A DNA stretch of 64,000 nt from Planctomycetaceae bacterium (GTDB taxonomy: Bacteria; Planctomycetota; Planctomycetia; Pirellulales; Lacipirellulaceae). The notes under the pieces are model-generated. The model did not search any database. It was not told where the DNA came from and saw nothing but the letters and a program-made list of their open reading frames with translations. Every line of letters begins with the position of its first letter. The stretch's first letter is position 1. This document shows, one piece after another, positions 46,117 through 56,300 of the stretch. The DNA lies in contig PABB01000008.1 in assembly GCA_002702655.1 (NCBI GenBank), positions 1 to 64,000 of the forward strand, given 5' to 3'. The position numbers were made by a program, and so were the translations under genes.

Positions 46117-47052
46117 ATGAGACGAGTCACGGTGTTAGGCGCTGCGTTGGTATTGGCAATAGTGTCTCTACTCGCGGCCGTGGAATCGCACGCTGCTGTC
46201 TATCGCTATCGGATGGGCGGCGATTGGACCACGATCACGGACGGGACAGGCCCCGGATGGGGTCTCAATCCCAACAATAGCGGTGCTGCCGGCTCCAGTT
46301 TGCCTGGCTCGGCCGACGATGCGCGAATCAATTGGGGCGGCAGTACCGTGACGGTGAACTCCTCCGTTCCCGCGGTCAGTCGCGTTCAGATTGGCGTCGA
46401 CGAAAGCGGGACCGTCGAAGTCAATAGCGGCGGCGTTCTCACGGCCGATTCGGATATCCTCGCCGGGAATAACAATACCAACGCGACCGGCACGCTGGTT
46501 GTCAACGATGGGGGCGAAGTCAACGTCGGAAGAATCCTGTGGGCTGCAAACAACGATTCCGACGGGGTGATCACGATTGAGAGCGGCGGCGTCGTGAACG
46601 TGGCCAGCCACCTGTGGTGGGGCGTGACTGGAACCGCGACGATTAACATCAGCGGTACTCTCAACCAAACCGGCGGCATTCTGGGCTTGGGAACGAACAA
46701 CGCATCGACGGCGACTGGCGGTTCGGCCACGGTCAATATTCTCGACGGCGGCCTGTTGTCGCTCAACAATATTGATGACACTGGGAAGTCGATCTTCGGC
46801 GCCTCGGGAATCGACATTTCAGGCTCCGGAGAGCTCCGGCTGCCCGGTGACTTCGTCGGCGTGCTCACCGCCTACGCCAACGCTGGTCAGATCGGCGGCA
46901 ACGGCGTTCCCGGACTGGCCAATCTGGCAATCGACACGACCAAGAATGCAGGATTTACGACCGCCTATGTCGCCGTTCCTGAACCATCTGCGATTCTTTT
47001 GGTTGGACTCGGTCTGACCGGCTGCGTGGTCGCGCGGCGGCGTCGCAACTAG
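46117..47052 (+). CDS. PEP-CTERM beta-repeat protein B
   Basis: Predicted 311 residues; GAGGGAGATGG precedes the ATG. Signal peptide (LGAALVLAIVSLLAAVESHA), then solenoid-like repeats (GVDESGTVEVNSGGVLTADS, SGGVVNVASHLWW, INISGTLNQTGG) and a PEP-CTERM tail (VPEPSAILLVGLGLTG, then RRRR). Paralogue of the protein at 43531 but without its dockerin-like segment. Followed by a strong terminator 40 bases downstream, which ends the unit. Confidence 0.85.
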   Translation: MRRVTVLGAALVLAIVSLLAAVESHAAVYRYRMGGDWTTITDGTGPGWGLNPNNSGAAGSSLPGSADDARINWGGSTVTVNSSVPAVSRVQIGVDESGTVEVNSGGVLTADSDILAGNNNTNATGTLVVNDGGEVNVGRILWAANNDSDGVITIESGGVVNVASHLWWGVTGTATINISGTLNQTGGILGLGTNNASTATGGSATVNILDGGLLSLNNIDDTGKSIFGASGIDISGSGELRLPGDFVGVLTAYANAGQIGGNGVPGLANLAIDTTKNAGFTTAYVAVPEPSAILLVGLGLTGCVVARRRRN

Positions 47053-47091
47053 GGCGAATCACTGGCCCCGGCTGTATCGTGGTTTGTGACT

Positions 47092-47128
47092 AGGTTGAAC
47101 CAAGCCGGGGGGCGGCTTGGTTCAACCT
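47092..47128 (+). terminator. Strong intrinsic terminator
   Basis: Perfect 15-bp inverted repeat: arms 47092-47106 (AGGTTGAACCAAGCC) and 47114-47128, loop GGGGGGC, followed by TTCTTGTT. It closes the transcription unit of the PEP-CTERM/DUF1559 genes. Confidence 0.92.
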
Positions 47129-47328
47129 TTCTTGTTGGGGGCGGCGCACTACCGGCGGTCGCTCGCCTGGGCTGCGCCATTCTCAACAGATCCCGCCAGG
47201 GCGTCGGCTCGATGCGCGATGCGGTCGCGCTCGGGCGAGGGCGGCCATTGCCCTCATCGCCACGCCAATTGGCAGCAGCGTGATGCGGCCAGGACACGCG
47301 GGGAGACCTGAAGGCGACGAAGACACCG

Positions 47329-50300
47329 ATGAACCAAAATTGCAGCAAACGCCGTCGAGCAACTTTCGAGAGGCTGGAAGAGCGACAGATGTTGTCGGTC
47401 GTCACCTTCACGACCCCTTCCACGAATGGCGGCGACGGCGTCTGGGCGACTGAACAGCGACAGGGGGCAAGCGTCGTCGTGGGCCCGGCCTATCTCTACT
47501 ACAACGCCACGCCCGCCGCGTTTCCCGGCTTTCAGGTCGGCGATCCGATGTACGTCAAAGTGAATTACTTCGACGAGGGCTCCGGCGTCGTCAAGTTGCA
47601 ATACGACAGCGTGGCGAGCAACTTCGACCAAACCGAGTTCCATACGCGTTCGTCCCGCGTCGACACGCAGCAATTCGTCAGCTCCTATCATTACCTGCAG
47701 AACGTCGAATTTGCCAATGGCGGCAATGGCAACGATTTCCGTCTCGTGGCGAACGGCGTGCCCGTGCTTTCCGTGGAATTGTCCGATGCGCCGTTTCCCG
47801 ACAGCGGATTGGAGTGGGCGTGGGCGCCGCCCTGGGAATCTCCCTACACGGGCCGGAGTCGCTCAGTCGATGCCTCGACGCTGCGGGGCAAGGTCTTGGC
47901 TGGTTATCAAGGTTGGTTCAACACGCCGAACGACGCGGCCGACGAGGGATACGTCCACTGGGGTCGTCCAGGCGACTGGTCCGTCGAACAGTGGCCTGAC
48001 GTCAACGACTATGACGCGTCCGAGGTGTTTGCCGTGCCGGGAGTGACGACCGCGAGCGGCGCGCAAGCTTACTTGTTTTCGTCGGCCGACTCGTCAGTCG
48101 TGAATCGACATTTTCAATGGATGCGACAGCACGATATCGACGGCGTGTTCGTGCAGCGATTCCGCGGGTCGTTTATGTTCAAGCAACCCGACGGCTCCTA
48201 CGTCGGCGAACCGCAGTGGCCGGTTGTCAATGCTCGCGATGCGGCGCACCGCGAGGGTCGCACGTGGTCCATTGAATACGACATTCAGAATGGCGGAACC
48301 GAAGCGCAGCGTTGGCAGAGAATCCAAGAAGTGAAAGACGACTGGGAGTTCCTGGCCGATCCCAACGGCTTCGACATGCTCAACGATTCGCACTACCAAC
48401 GCGAGAGCGGCAAGCCAGTCGTCGCGATCTTCGGGCTCTACGTGACAGGCAGCAACAGTTACACGACCGCACAACAAGCCGACCTCATTGATTTTTTCCA
48501 TTCACGGGGCGTCTACGTCGTGGGCGCGGGGCGACATACGCAGGCGGCTGGACAGATCGCCAACGCGGGACTGCACGACGCCTACATTCCTTGGCAGGGA
48601 TACTGGGCGGGCGGAAATTCTTTCGCCCCCAACGAATCGGTCCTCGACGGGGTGACGGACCACATTCCCCATATCTTTCCGGGGTTCTCGTGGACGCACC
48701 TCCAGAATGACGACAGAGCCACGTCGCGGGACCGCGAGGACGGCGAATTCTACTGGCGGATGATTAGCGACGCCGCCAACGAGACCGATGCTCCCTGGTT
48801 TTTCATCGGGATGTTTGATGAGTACGACGAAGGCACGAATATCATTCCCGCAAGCGACGATCCGCCAGTGCCGGACCTGGATGCCGAGGGCGATTCGCTG
48901 ACTTACCAGATCAGCGACCCTCGTCCCAATGATTGGTGGTTGGCGCTGACGGGAGAGGCCAAGCAGGCGCTTCAGGAGAAGATCGTCATCGACGATGCGA
49001 TCCCGTCGGAGGAGCAACTCGCAAATCGCTCAAACGTCGGCGGCGAAGCGGTTTGGCAAGCCGCCGAGAGCGACCGGCTCGCCACGCTCAGCAATCCCGA
49101 CGGACAAATCCAGACGACGTCGTATACAGTGGACGGACAACAATTCTACGCGATCTTCTCGTCTGACGATTATCTGTATTTCGCCGTCGACGACGGATTT
49201 CTGTTTGAGGAGCAAGACGGTCGTGACGTGACAATTGAGGTGGAATACCTCGACGCGGGCATCGGCCAGTTTCAAGCGGAGTACGAATCGACCAGCGACG
49301 TCTACCGTCCGAGTGCAGCCGCGATGCTGACCGATAGCGGCGCGTGGCGAACGCACCGTTTCGAGCTTCCCGACGCCCGCTTTGGCAACAGTCAAAATGG
49401 CGGCGGCGACTTCCGGTTGGCGAAGGTTGGCGGACACTTGCAGGTGCGTCGCGTGCGTGTGATCAAAGAAAGCGTGTTGACTGCGGAAACGGACCTGGGG
49501 CCCTCAAACTCGACTGGGGGTCTGCAGCAAGCGGAGTTCAGCGGCGACGGACAAACAACAGCGACAATCGTCGACGGCCGGAGCGTCCGACAACTCAGTG
49601 GTTCGCCGACCTCGCTTTACATGTACATGCGAGTCGATGACGCGTACGCCAACGAGGTGCGAGCGGGATTGAACGCCGTGGTCGAAATCGTCTATCGAGA
49701 CGTCGGCTCAGGCAGTCTCAACATTCAGTACGATGCCACCAGCACGCCGTACAATAATGCGACGCCCGTGTCGCTTCAAAACAGCGGCGAATGGCGGACG
49801 GCACGCTTCTACCTGGACGACGCCCGCTTCGGCAACCGTCAAAACGGCGGGGCTGACTTTCGCATTACGGGCTCCAACATTCCGATAGACCGCGTGCGCG
49901 TGCTGCATGCGTTTGGGGATTTGATGAGTCCGGAATTGGAAACGGCTTCCGCAACCGTGCATCCGACGCAGTCGTCGGTCTCTGTCGCCTGGACGCTGAC
50001 CGATGACTGGAAAACCGGGGCGATGGATCAATGGACCGTACAGGAAGATAATCGAGTTCAAATCGATTGGACCAACGACGGCGGTGCAACGTGGAATTCG
50101 GCAGGTCAAGCCTTCGAACGCGTCAGCGCGGCTTCTCAGAGCGGCTATGACTTGGCGACGGGAACGAGCACTTGGTCGGATGAGTTCGCGTGGGACACGA
50201 CGGGCCTGCCGACAGGAACCTACCAATTGCGAATCACGCCGACCGATGGACGGGGCAATCGGGGCGAGTCGCTAGATACGAATCCCATCGACCTCGTCGG

Positions 50301-50952
50301 CCCGCCCGCAATCTCCGGCGACTTCGACGAAAGCGGATTAGTCGACGGGGCCGATCTTGAAAAATGGTCACACGACTTCGGCAAGAGCGTGTCGGCAGGA
50401 ACCGGCGCCGACGGCTCGGCGAACGGTCTGGTTGATGGCGGTGATTTCTTGGTTTGGCAACGCCAACTCGGCGGCTCCCTGTCCGCGGCGGTCGCGGTCG
50501 ACGATCATGTGGCGACAACTGCCCTGACGCACCAGGCGGCGCTGTCCGTTGCGTCTTGGGAAGAGCCAGGTCATACGGCACGCATGGCGCGGCTTGACGC
50601 TGGCTTCGCCGAATTCTCAGCTCGCACGGAATACGAGCAGTTGTTTGATTTCGCGGCGGAGACTTTCACTCGCAGGGTCGTGCCGGACGCCTACGAGGCA
50701 ACCCGTTTGCCCGAGCTGGATTTGTTTGAAACTCAGGTCGCAGCCGAAGCTCATGACGAGCAATTCCGTCGGGACAGTCGCCTCTCTGAGCTGTTGGCTG
50801 ATTTCGAAGCAGCTTTTGGGCAGTCTATCCAATCAACAAGAACTTTGCCTTCGATAAGGGAGTCAATGCGAATCGAGACACATGTGCCGCTGGCATATGC
50901 TGCCGCACGGCAAACGCGATCTGCTCTTCCGGAGAACGCTTCGGAGGCATGA
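47329..50952 (+). CDS. Giant exported GH71/GH99-like protein with three beta modules
   Basis: Predicted 1207 residues. Basic N-terminus with FERLEERQMLS, the same type of motif as in the two LTD/CotH proteins. Module 1 (about 35-165), module 2 (about 600-710) and module 3 (about 760-860) share a pattern ending in NGG.DFR, as in ARFGNSQNGGGDFRLAK and ARFGNRQNGGADFRI. Between modules 1 and 2 lies a GH71/GH99-like barrel (VLAGYQGWFNTPND and MFDEYDEGTNI near residues 495-505), whose DEYDEGT aligns with the catalytic block of GH99. A dockerin-like pair lies near 997-1045 (DFDESGLVDGADL). There is no PEP-CTERM. It is probably carbohydrate-active at the surface; the substrate is unknown. It follows the terminator, so it is a separate unit. 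Confidence 0.83.
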   Translation: MNQNCSKRRRATFERLEERQMLSVVTFTTPSTNGGDGVWATEQRQGASVVVGPAYLYYNATPAAFPGFQVGDPMYVKVNYFDEGSGVVKLQYDSVASNFDQTEFHTRSSRVDTQQFVSSYHYLQNVEFANGGNGNDFRLVANGVPVLSVELSDAPFPDSGLEWAWAPPWESPYTGRSRSVDASTLRGKVLAGYQGWFNTPNDAADEGYVHWGRPGDWSVEQWPDVNDYDASEVFAVPGVTTASGAQAYLFSSADSSVVNRHFQWMRQHDIDGVFVQRFRGSFMFKQPDGSYVGEPQWPVVNARDAAHREGRTWSIEYDIQNGGTEAQRWQRIQEVKDDWEFLADPNGFDMLNDSHYQRESGKPVVAIFGLYVTGSNSYTTAQQADLIDFFHSRGVYVVGAGRHTQAAGQIANAGLHDAYIPWQGYWAGGNSFAPNESVLDGVTDHIPHIFPGFSWTHLQNDDRATSRDREDGEFYWRMISDAANETDAPWFFIGMFDEYDEGTNIIPASDDPPVPDLDAEGDSLTYQISDPRPNDWWLALTGEAKQALQEKIVIDDAIPSEEQLANRSNVGGEAVWQAAESDRLATLSNPDGQIQTTSYTVDGQQFYAIFSSDDYLYFAVDDGFLFEEQDGRDVTIEVEYLDAGIGQFQAEYESTSDVYRPSAAAMLTDSGAWRTHRFELPDARFGNSQNGGGDFRLAKVGGHLQVRRVRVIKESVLTAETDLGPSNSTGGLQQAEFSGDGQTTATIVDGRSVRQLSGSPTSLYMYMRVDDAYANEVRAGLNAVVEIVYRDVGSGSLNIQYDATSTPYNNATPVSLQNSGEWRTARFYLDDARFGNRQNGGADFRITGSNIPIDRVRVLHAFGDLMSPELETASATVHPTQSSVSVAWTLTDDWKTGAMDQWTVQEDNRVQIDWTNDGGATWNSAGQAFERVSAASQSGYDLATGTSTWSDEFAWDTTGLPTGTYQLRITPTDGRGNRGESLDTNPIDLVGPPAISGDFDESGLVDGADLEKWSHDFGKSVSAGTGADGSANGLVDGGDFLVWQRQLGGSLSAAVAVDDHVATTALTHQAALSVASWEEPGHTARMARLDAGFAEFSARTEYEQLFDFAAETFTRRVVPDAYEATRLPELDLFETQVAAEAHDEQFRRDSRLSELLADFEAAFGQSIQSTRTLPSIRESMRIETHVPLAYAAARQTRSALPENASEA

Positions 50953-51195
50953 TCCCAGCCCTCGTTCAAAGTGCAAAATGCCCCAGAAGCTCGCACTCCG
51001 TTTGGTTCGGGAATCGAGATGACGGTCAGTGGTCACTTGAATTCAGCGAAGTGGGACCGCCGGTTCGGAGCCGCGCTCAAAGCCAACGTGAGACTTTGAA
51101 GAAAGCGAGGGCCGATCCATATTGTGGCGTCCTGTGGGAATCGTGATAAACCAGCGTCTTTCTCAACTATCTGGTTTTCACGCAAGGAGCAAGCC

Positions 51196-51372
51196 ATGCG
51201 TTGCGTGGACGTCGACCTTCATAAGCAGTCTCTCAGTTTGTGCGTTGTGGAATTGGCTGGTCGGGAGCGCAATATCCTCGAGCGACTGAGGTTTCGCTGC
51301 GACGAAGAGGAACAGCTGGCGGAATACTTCGCCGGACGAGGAGAACTTCCGCAGTCTTGCCGCAGATCTTGA
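51196..51372 (+). pseudogene. IS110-family transposase fragment
   Basis: A strong AAGGAG at 51183-51188 precedes the ATG. The 58-codon frame starts MRCVDVDLHKQSLSLCVVEL, matching the DEDD-type N-terminus of IS110 transposases, and goes off-family after about residue 48 before stopping. No further transposase domain is recognisable up to 51497. It is a truncated remnant. Confidence 0.75.
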
Positions 51373-51497
51373 AGTCGACCTGAGTATTTGACGTTGGCCG
51401 ACTGCAATTGGCTGAGTTCTGCGGCAGAGCTATTGTGCATCAATGCGAGACGAATCGGCATCAGCATTCACTCTCGATCGACCGTGGAGTAGGAGAA

Positions 51498-52700
51498 TCA
51501 ATTGGCGTCCGAGTAAATGAGATGCGGTTGAACTCGTCCTTGCCAATCGGGCACTGCGATCAGTGATTGGATCCTCTGCCGCACGTCCTGATGGCGGTTT
51601 TCGAGCATCTCCACGACGTCGCAGCGGCCCACCAGCAACTCGAAATGGCGATCGCCTTGCGGATTTGCGGCCGTCGGATATCGGAGCCATTGAAACGCGC
51701 CTTGAGCGTGCTCGATCGCAATCGCCAACAACAATAAGCCCAGTTCGACGGGACGCAGACTCTCGGGGGCAATAATCTTCAGTCGAATCCCGTGGCAACG
51801 CTGACCGGAGTGTGGCGGGATGGACGGCGTAAACGAAACCGGCTCGGACGCGACTCCTGGCAGCTTGAGACCTGTAAAAGCCGCGTGAAGCGCCGCTGCG
51901 TCGAGCCACGGCGCCCCGATCTGCTCGAAAGGGCGCCTCGTGCCTCGCCCGACGCTCACATTCGTCGCCTCGAACAAGCAGATGCCGGGATAGAATAGGG
52001 CGCCGGCGTAACGGGACATTGCCGGAGAAGTGGGCACGAACGGCGCCCCAGTCGCCGGTTGATGATCCGAGCGTTTCCATCCGACGGCTGGGACAACGTG
52101 CATTTCCGCTTGCAGACGTTGCTCGTCGTTCCACAGCCGAGCCAGTTCGCCGATCGTCAGCGAATGCCGAATCGGCACCGGGTGTCGCCCCAGGAAGCTG
52201 GCGCACGAGTCGACGTCGAGCATGGGGCCTTCCGCCATGGCCAAGTCGCCCCCGATCGGATTTGGTCGGTCCAAGATCCACACGGGGATGCGGGCTTCTG
52301 CACAGGCTTCGAGCATGTAGGACATGCTCCAGATGAACGTATAGAACCGAGCGCCGATGTCTGGCAAGTCGATGAGGACGGCATCAAGACCGTCAAGCAT
52401 TGCTCGCTCAGGACGCATCCTCTCGCCGTAGAGACTCACCACCTCCAGTTGAGTCGTCGGGTCCACGCCGTCGGGTACGATCGCACCGTCGTCTGCTGCG
52501 GCGCCGATCCCATGTTCGGGAGAAAAGAGTCTAGCCAGGGGGACCCCGGCGAGCAGCAACGCTTGACGACTCGTCGTGTGCGGGGCGTCGGCCGTCCTGG
52601 CGGCGTCATTCGTAAGCAGGCCGTATCGCCGATCCGAAGGCAGCCGCGCGTGCCCTCTGACGATTTGATCGATGCCAAAGCCGAAGGATTGTGAGCGCAT
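51498..52700 (-). CDS. DUF1343 / NamZ-type exo-beta-N-acetylmuramidase
   Basis: Predicted 400 residues, no clear signal peptide from ATG 52700. It matches DUF1343: YGLLTNDAARTAD, LFSPEHGIGAAADDG, VVSLYGERMRPE, LIDLPDIGARFYTFIW, ILDRPNPIGG and FEATNVSVGRGT. This family contains NamZ (GH171), which removes N-acetylmuramic acid from peptidoglycan fragments. Most planctomycetes have unusual cell walls, so its role may be recycling or feeding. Translation start could also be TTG 52706. Not part of the predicted regulon. Confidence 0.88.
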   Translation of the reverse strand: MRSQSFGFGIDQIVRGHARLPSDRRYGLLTNDAARTADAPHTTSRQALLLAGVPLARLFSPEHGIGAAADDGAIVPDGVDPTTQLEVVSLYGERMRPERAMLDGLDAVLIDLPDIGARFYTFIWSMSYMLEACAEARIPVWILDRPNPIGGDLAMAEGPMLDVDSCASFLGRHPVPIRHSLTIGELARLWNDEQRLQAEMHVVPAVGWKRSDHQPATGAPFVPTSPAMSRYAGALFYPGICLFEATNVSVGRGTRRPFEQIGAPWLDAAALHAAFTGLKLPGVASEPVSFTPSIPPHSGQRCHGIRLKIIAPESLRPVELGLLLLAIAIEHAQGAFQWLRYPTAANPQGDRHFELLVGRCDVVEMLENRHQDVRQRIQSLIAVPDWQGRVQPHLIYSDAN

Positions 52701-53395
52701 AAGCAATGCGGGTCGCCAGGCGCGACGCCTGTGGCCGTCGCGAGTGGACGATGTCGCCTCCAGCGTCGCGCAAACGGTATTATGGTGAATTTGTCACGTC
52801 CGCCGAAAAATGTGCGGACCGGGGAATTCCGCTGCCGGGTCGTCGAATCGCAATTGCAGCGACGCGGTTTCTGGGAAGGCGCCTCTTGCTCCTGGCGAGA
52901 ATCCTCGCCGCCGCGGCCGTCTTTCTCTGCGGTCCCCCCCCGGGGTCGGCTACGCCGATGCTATCGCACTGTCCCGCGTTGCCAACCGACTTGGCGGCGC
53001 AAGCTATCGGCAGGATGCCGACGCCAACAGGGATTCGGCAGTGAGCTGTTCTTCTCATGTGGGAGGGTGAGCAAGAAAAGCGGCGTCAGGTCGTCAAGTG
53101 ATGACACCGATGGCAAACCAAGCTACTCTGGAAGTGGCTGGAGCAGACGTTCCAGCCTCTATTCGGGATTGGCACTCGTACTTCCGCGTGGCCGCCGAGA
53201 GCACGACGAGCGGCACGCAAGACTTTCTCTTCCTTCACTAGCTTTGTCCAACGGCTGAAAATCACAGCGGAGACACGAGACGGGTGCTTCTTGGACAGTT
53301 GGCACGAAGTGCTGTTTCTGAAACGTCCCGCTGACACGACTCAAGTATTGCCCGAAATGCTACAGATTCCAATGCGAACAGCAAGACAGAGTCGC
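52701..53395. other. Gene-poor region
   Basis: About 695 bases between the divergent DUF1343 gene and the second LTD/CotH gene. Frames on the plus strand lack similarity. A TATTAT at 52779-52784 is a possible -10 box without a good -35. No repeat or operator copy seen. Confidence 0.4.
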
Positions 53396-56300
53396 ATGCA
53401 CAAGAAGCGGTCGCTGACCTTCGAAACGCTCGAGCCGCGGGTTGTGCTAAGCACGGCGCCGCTGATCACCGAATTCATGGCGGTCAACGACTCGACGCTT
53501 GCGGACGGAGATGGCAACTCTTCCGATTGGATTGAGATCCACAATCCGACCGGCAGCGCAATCGACCTGGCTGGCTGGCACCTCACCGACAATGCAGCGA
53601 ATCTCGACAAATGGACGTTCTCGGCGGCGCCTCAGTCTGTGATTCCGGCGGGCGAGTATCTGGTCGTGTTCGCCTCAGGCCAGGAAACGGAAACTTACAT
53701 CGACGGCGGTGGCAATCTGCACACCGATTTTGCTCTCTCAGGATCTGGCGAGTACCTTGCACTCGTCGACCCCGCGATGACGGTGGTTCACGAATATGCC
53801 CCGACGTTCCCCGAACAAGCGGCGGATATTTCGTACGGGTTACGAGAGACGGGCGGCGTCTATGACTTGGGGCAGCAAACCTACTTCAGCGATCCCTCGC
53901 CTGGCGAAGATAACGGCTTGGGAGCGGGAACGGTCGAGTTCTCGCGATCCGGCGGCACGTTCTCCACGAACTTCAGCCTCGCGCTGGCGACAGACCACCC
54001 AACGGCGAGTATCCGTTACACCACCAACGGAGCGATTCCCACCGCCAGTTCCACGCTCTACACGGGGCCGCTCTTCGTTGCTTCGTCGACTCGCATTCGA
54101 GCCGCCGCGTTCGTCGGCAGTATTGCCCAAGGACCGACGCAGAGTGAGAGTTTCATCAAAATCGGTTCGACACTGACGAACTTTCGAGGGACAGGTCAGG
54201 CGTTTGAGTCGAATTTGCCGCTGATCGTCTTCGATTCCTTCGGCAATGGTGCGGTCGATTTCGAATCCGATGATTTTGTGCCCGCGTCCGCGGTGTTCAT
54301 CGATCCGGGCGAAGACGGCGTCACCGTGATCACCGATCCGGCGCAGTACGCGGGCCGCACGGGCATGCACATCCGGGGGCGTAGCTCTCAAGGCTGGGCC
54401 AAGAAGCAGTATGCTCTCGAAATCTGGGGCGAAGGGCACAGTGACACGGGCATCCTCCCTGGTAGCGCGACGGATGATCTCGATGTCTCGCTGTTCGGCC
54501 TGCCGGCGGAATCGGATTGGGTGCTCAACGGACCGTTTTCTGACAAGACGCAGCTGAACAATTACCTCACGTTTCAATGGGGAACGGAGATGGGATTGGA
54601 GGCCCCGCGCACCAAGTTGGTCGAGGTGTTTGTCAACGCCAACGGCGGCGACGTGCATTACGGCGCTGATTATCGCGGTACGTACGTGCTTCTTGAGAAA
54701 ATCAAGGTCGGCGATAATCGGGTCGACATTGCGAAGCTTGAACCCACAGACCTGAGCGAACCGGAAATCACCGGCGGGTACATCTGGAAGAAAGACAAGA
54801 CAGAGTCCTCTCAAGGCGATGTCTGGTGGACTTCCTCCGCCGGAGTCGACTATCGAAGCGTCGAACCCGATGAGCACGACGCGACTCCGTGGGGAGTCGC
54901 GCAGCGCAACTGGCTGATCGATCACATCAACGAATTCGAAAGCGTGCTCTACGGTCCCAATTTCCAGGACCCGGAAATTGGCTACGCGAAATACATCGAC
55001 GTCGATTCCTGGGTCAACATGTGGATCGTCGCCGAGATGACCAAGAACGTCGATGGCTTCCGTCTCAGCACCTATTTCTACAAGGACCGCGGCGGGAAGA
55101 TCGTGCAAGGTCCGCTGTGGGACTATAACCTCTCCCTTTCCAACGCCAGTTTTGCCTTGCAGGCTTCGTATCCCGAGGGCTGGCTGCACGACGGGTATTC
55201 CAATGACGGGAACATCCTTAACGATTCTGGAAACTACCCCTACTGGCGACGGCTCTTCCAAGATCCCGACTTTGTGCAAAGAATCATTGATCGTTGGCAG
55301 GAGTTGCGAGAGACGGTCCTCCATCCTGCAAAGATGAACGTCGACATCGACGCGGCGGTCGCCCTGGTGACCAACGGCAATCCGAATCCGGGCGCGGGCG
55401 TCCATACCGATCCGGTGAGCCGCAACTTCTCACGTTGGACCGGGGTCAATGGCTATGGCGCTGATACTTACCAATGGCCCAATGCGTTTTTCTATAACTC
55501 CGACGGCACGAAGATCGGCAGCTTCCCCGACAACTCGCCCGTAGGGACGGGCTCGCCGGAGGTTTACAGCGACTACATTGACATCATGAAGTGGTTCGTC
55601 GGCGAGCGGTTCGATTGGATCGACGAGCAATATGTGGAATCGCCGTTGATTGTGGTTGCCGGCGACGTGGCCACGCTCAGCGCCCCGGCGGGCGACATCT
55701 ATTACACACTGGACGGCACGGATCCCCGTGCAAAGACGAACGCCAGTACGAACGAGGAAACGCTGCTTGCTGCGGGGTCGCAGGTTGCCGTCCACGTGCC
55801 GAGTAATGGATCGCTGGGAACGCGTTGGACCGCCGTCGGTTTTAACGACGCGTCTTGGCTCCATGGCGCCGGCGGCGTCGGTTACGAGACGACCTCCACG
55901 AACTACGGTCCCTACTTTAATCTCGATGTTGAAGCGGAGATGTTCGGCAACCCGCTCACCCCTGCGGCTTATGTTCGCGCCCCGTTCACGATCAACGGGA
56001 GCCTTCCCGATTACGACTATTTGACGCTGCAAATCCAATACGATGACGGATTCGTCGCTTACCTGAACGGCACTGAGGTCGCCCGATCCGACAATCTCCC
56101 GCCCACCGTCGCCTGGAATGATCGGACCACGAATGATCACCCAGACAACCAAGCAGAACAGTTCCTCAGTTTTGACCTGTCGGCGCACTTAGGATTGCTG
56201 CAGGCAGGTCAAAACGTTCTTGCGATTCATGGGGTGAACAATGGTTCTGGGAGTAGCGACTTTTTGATTTCTCCGCGGATCGTCGCGGGGATGGGCGCCA

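Noticed and set aside
51147-51178. AAACCAG...CTGGTTT inverted repeat near the IS110 fragment as a fifth operator
   Set aside because: The spacing (16 bases) and flanks do not match the 18-bp palindrome; more likely part of the IS remnant.
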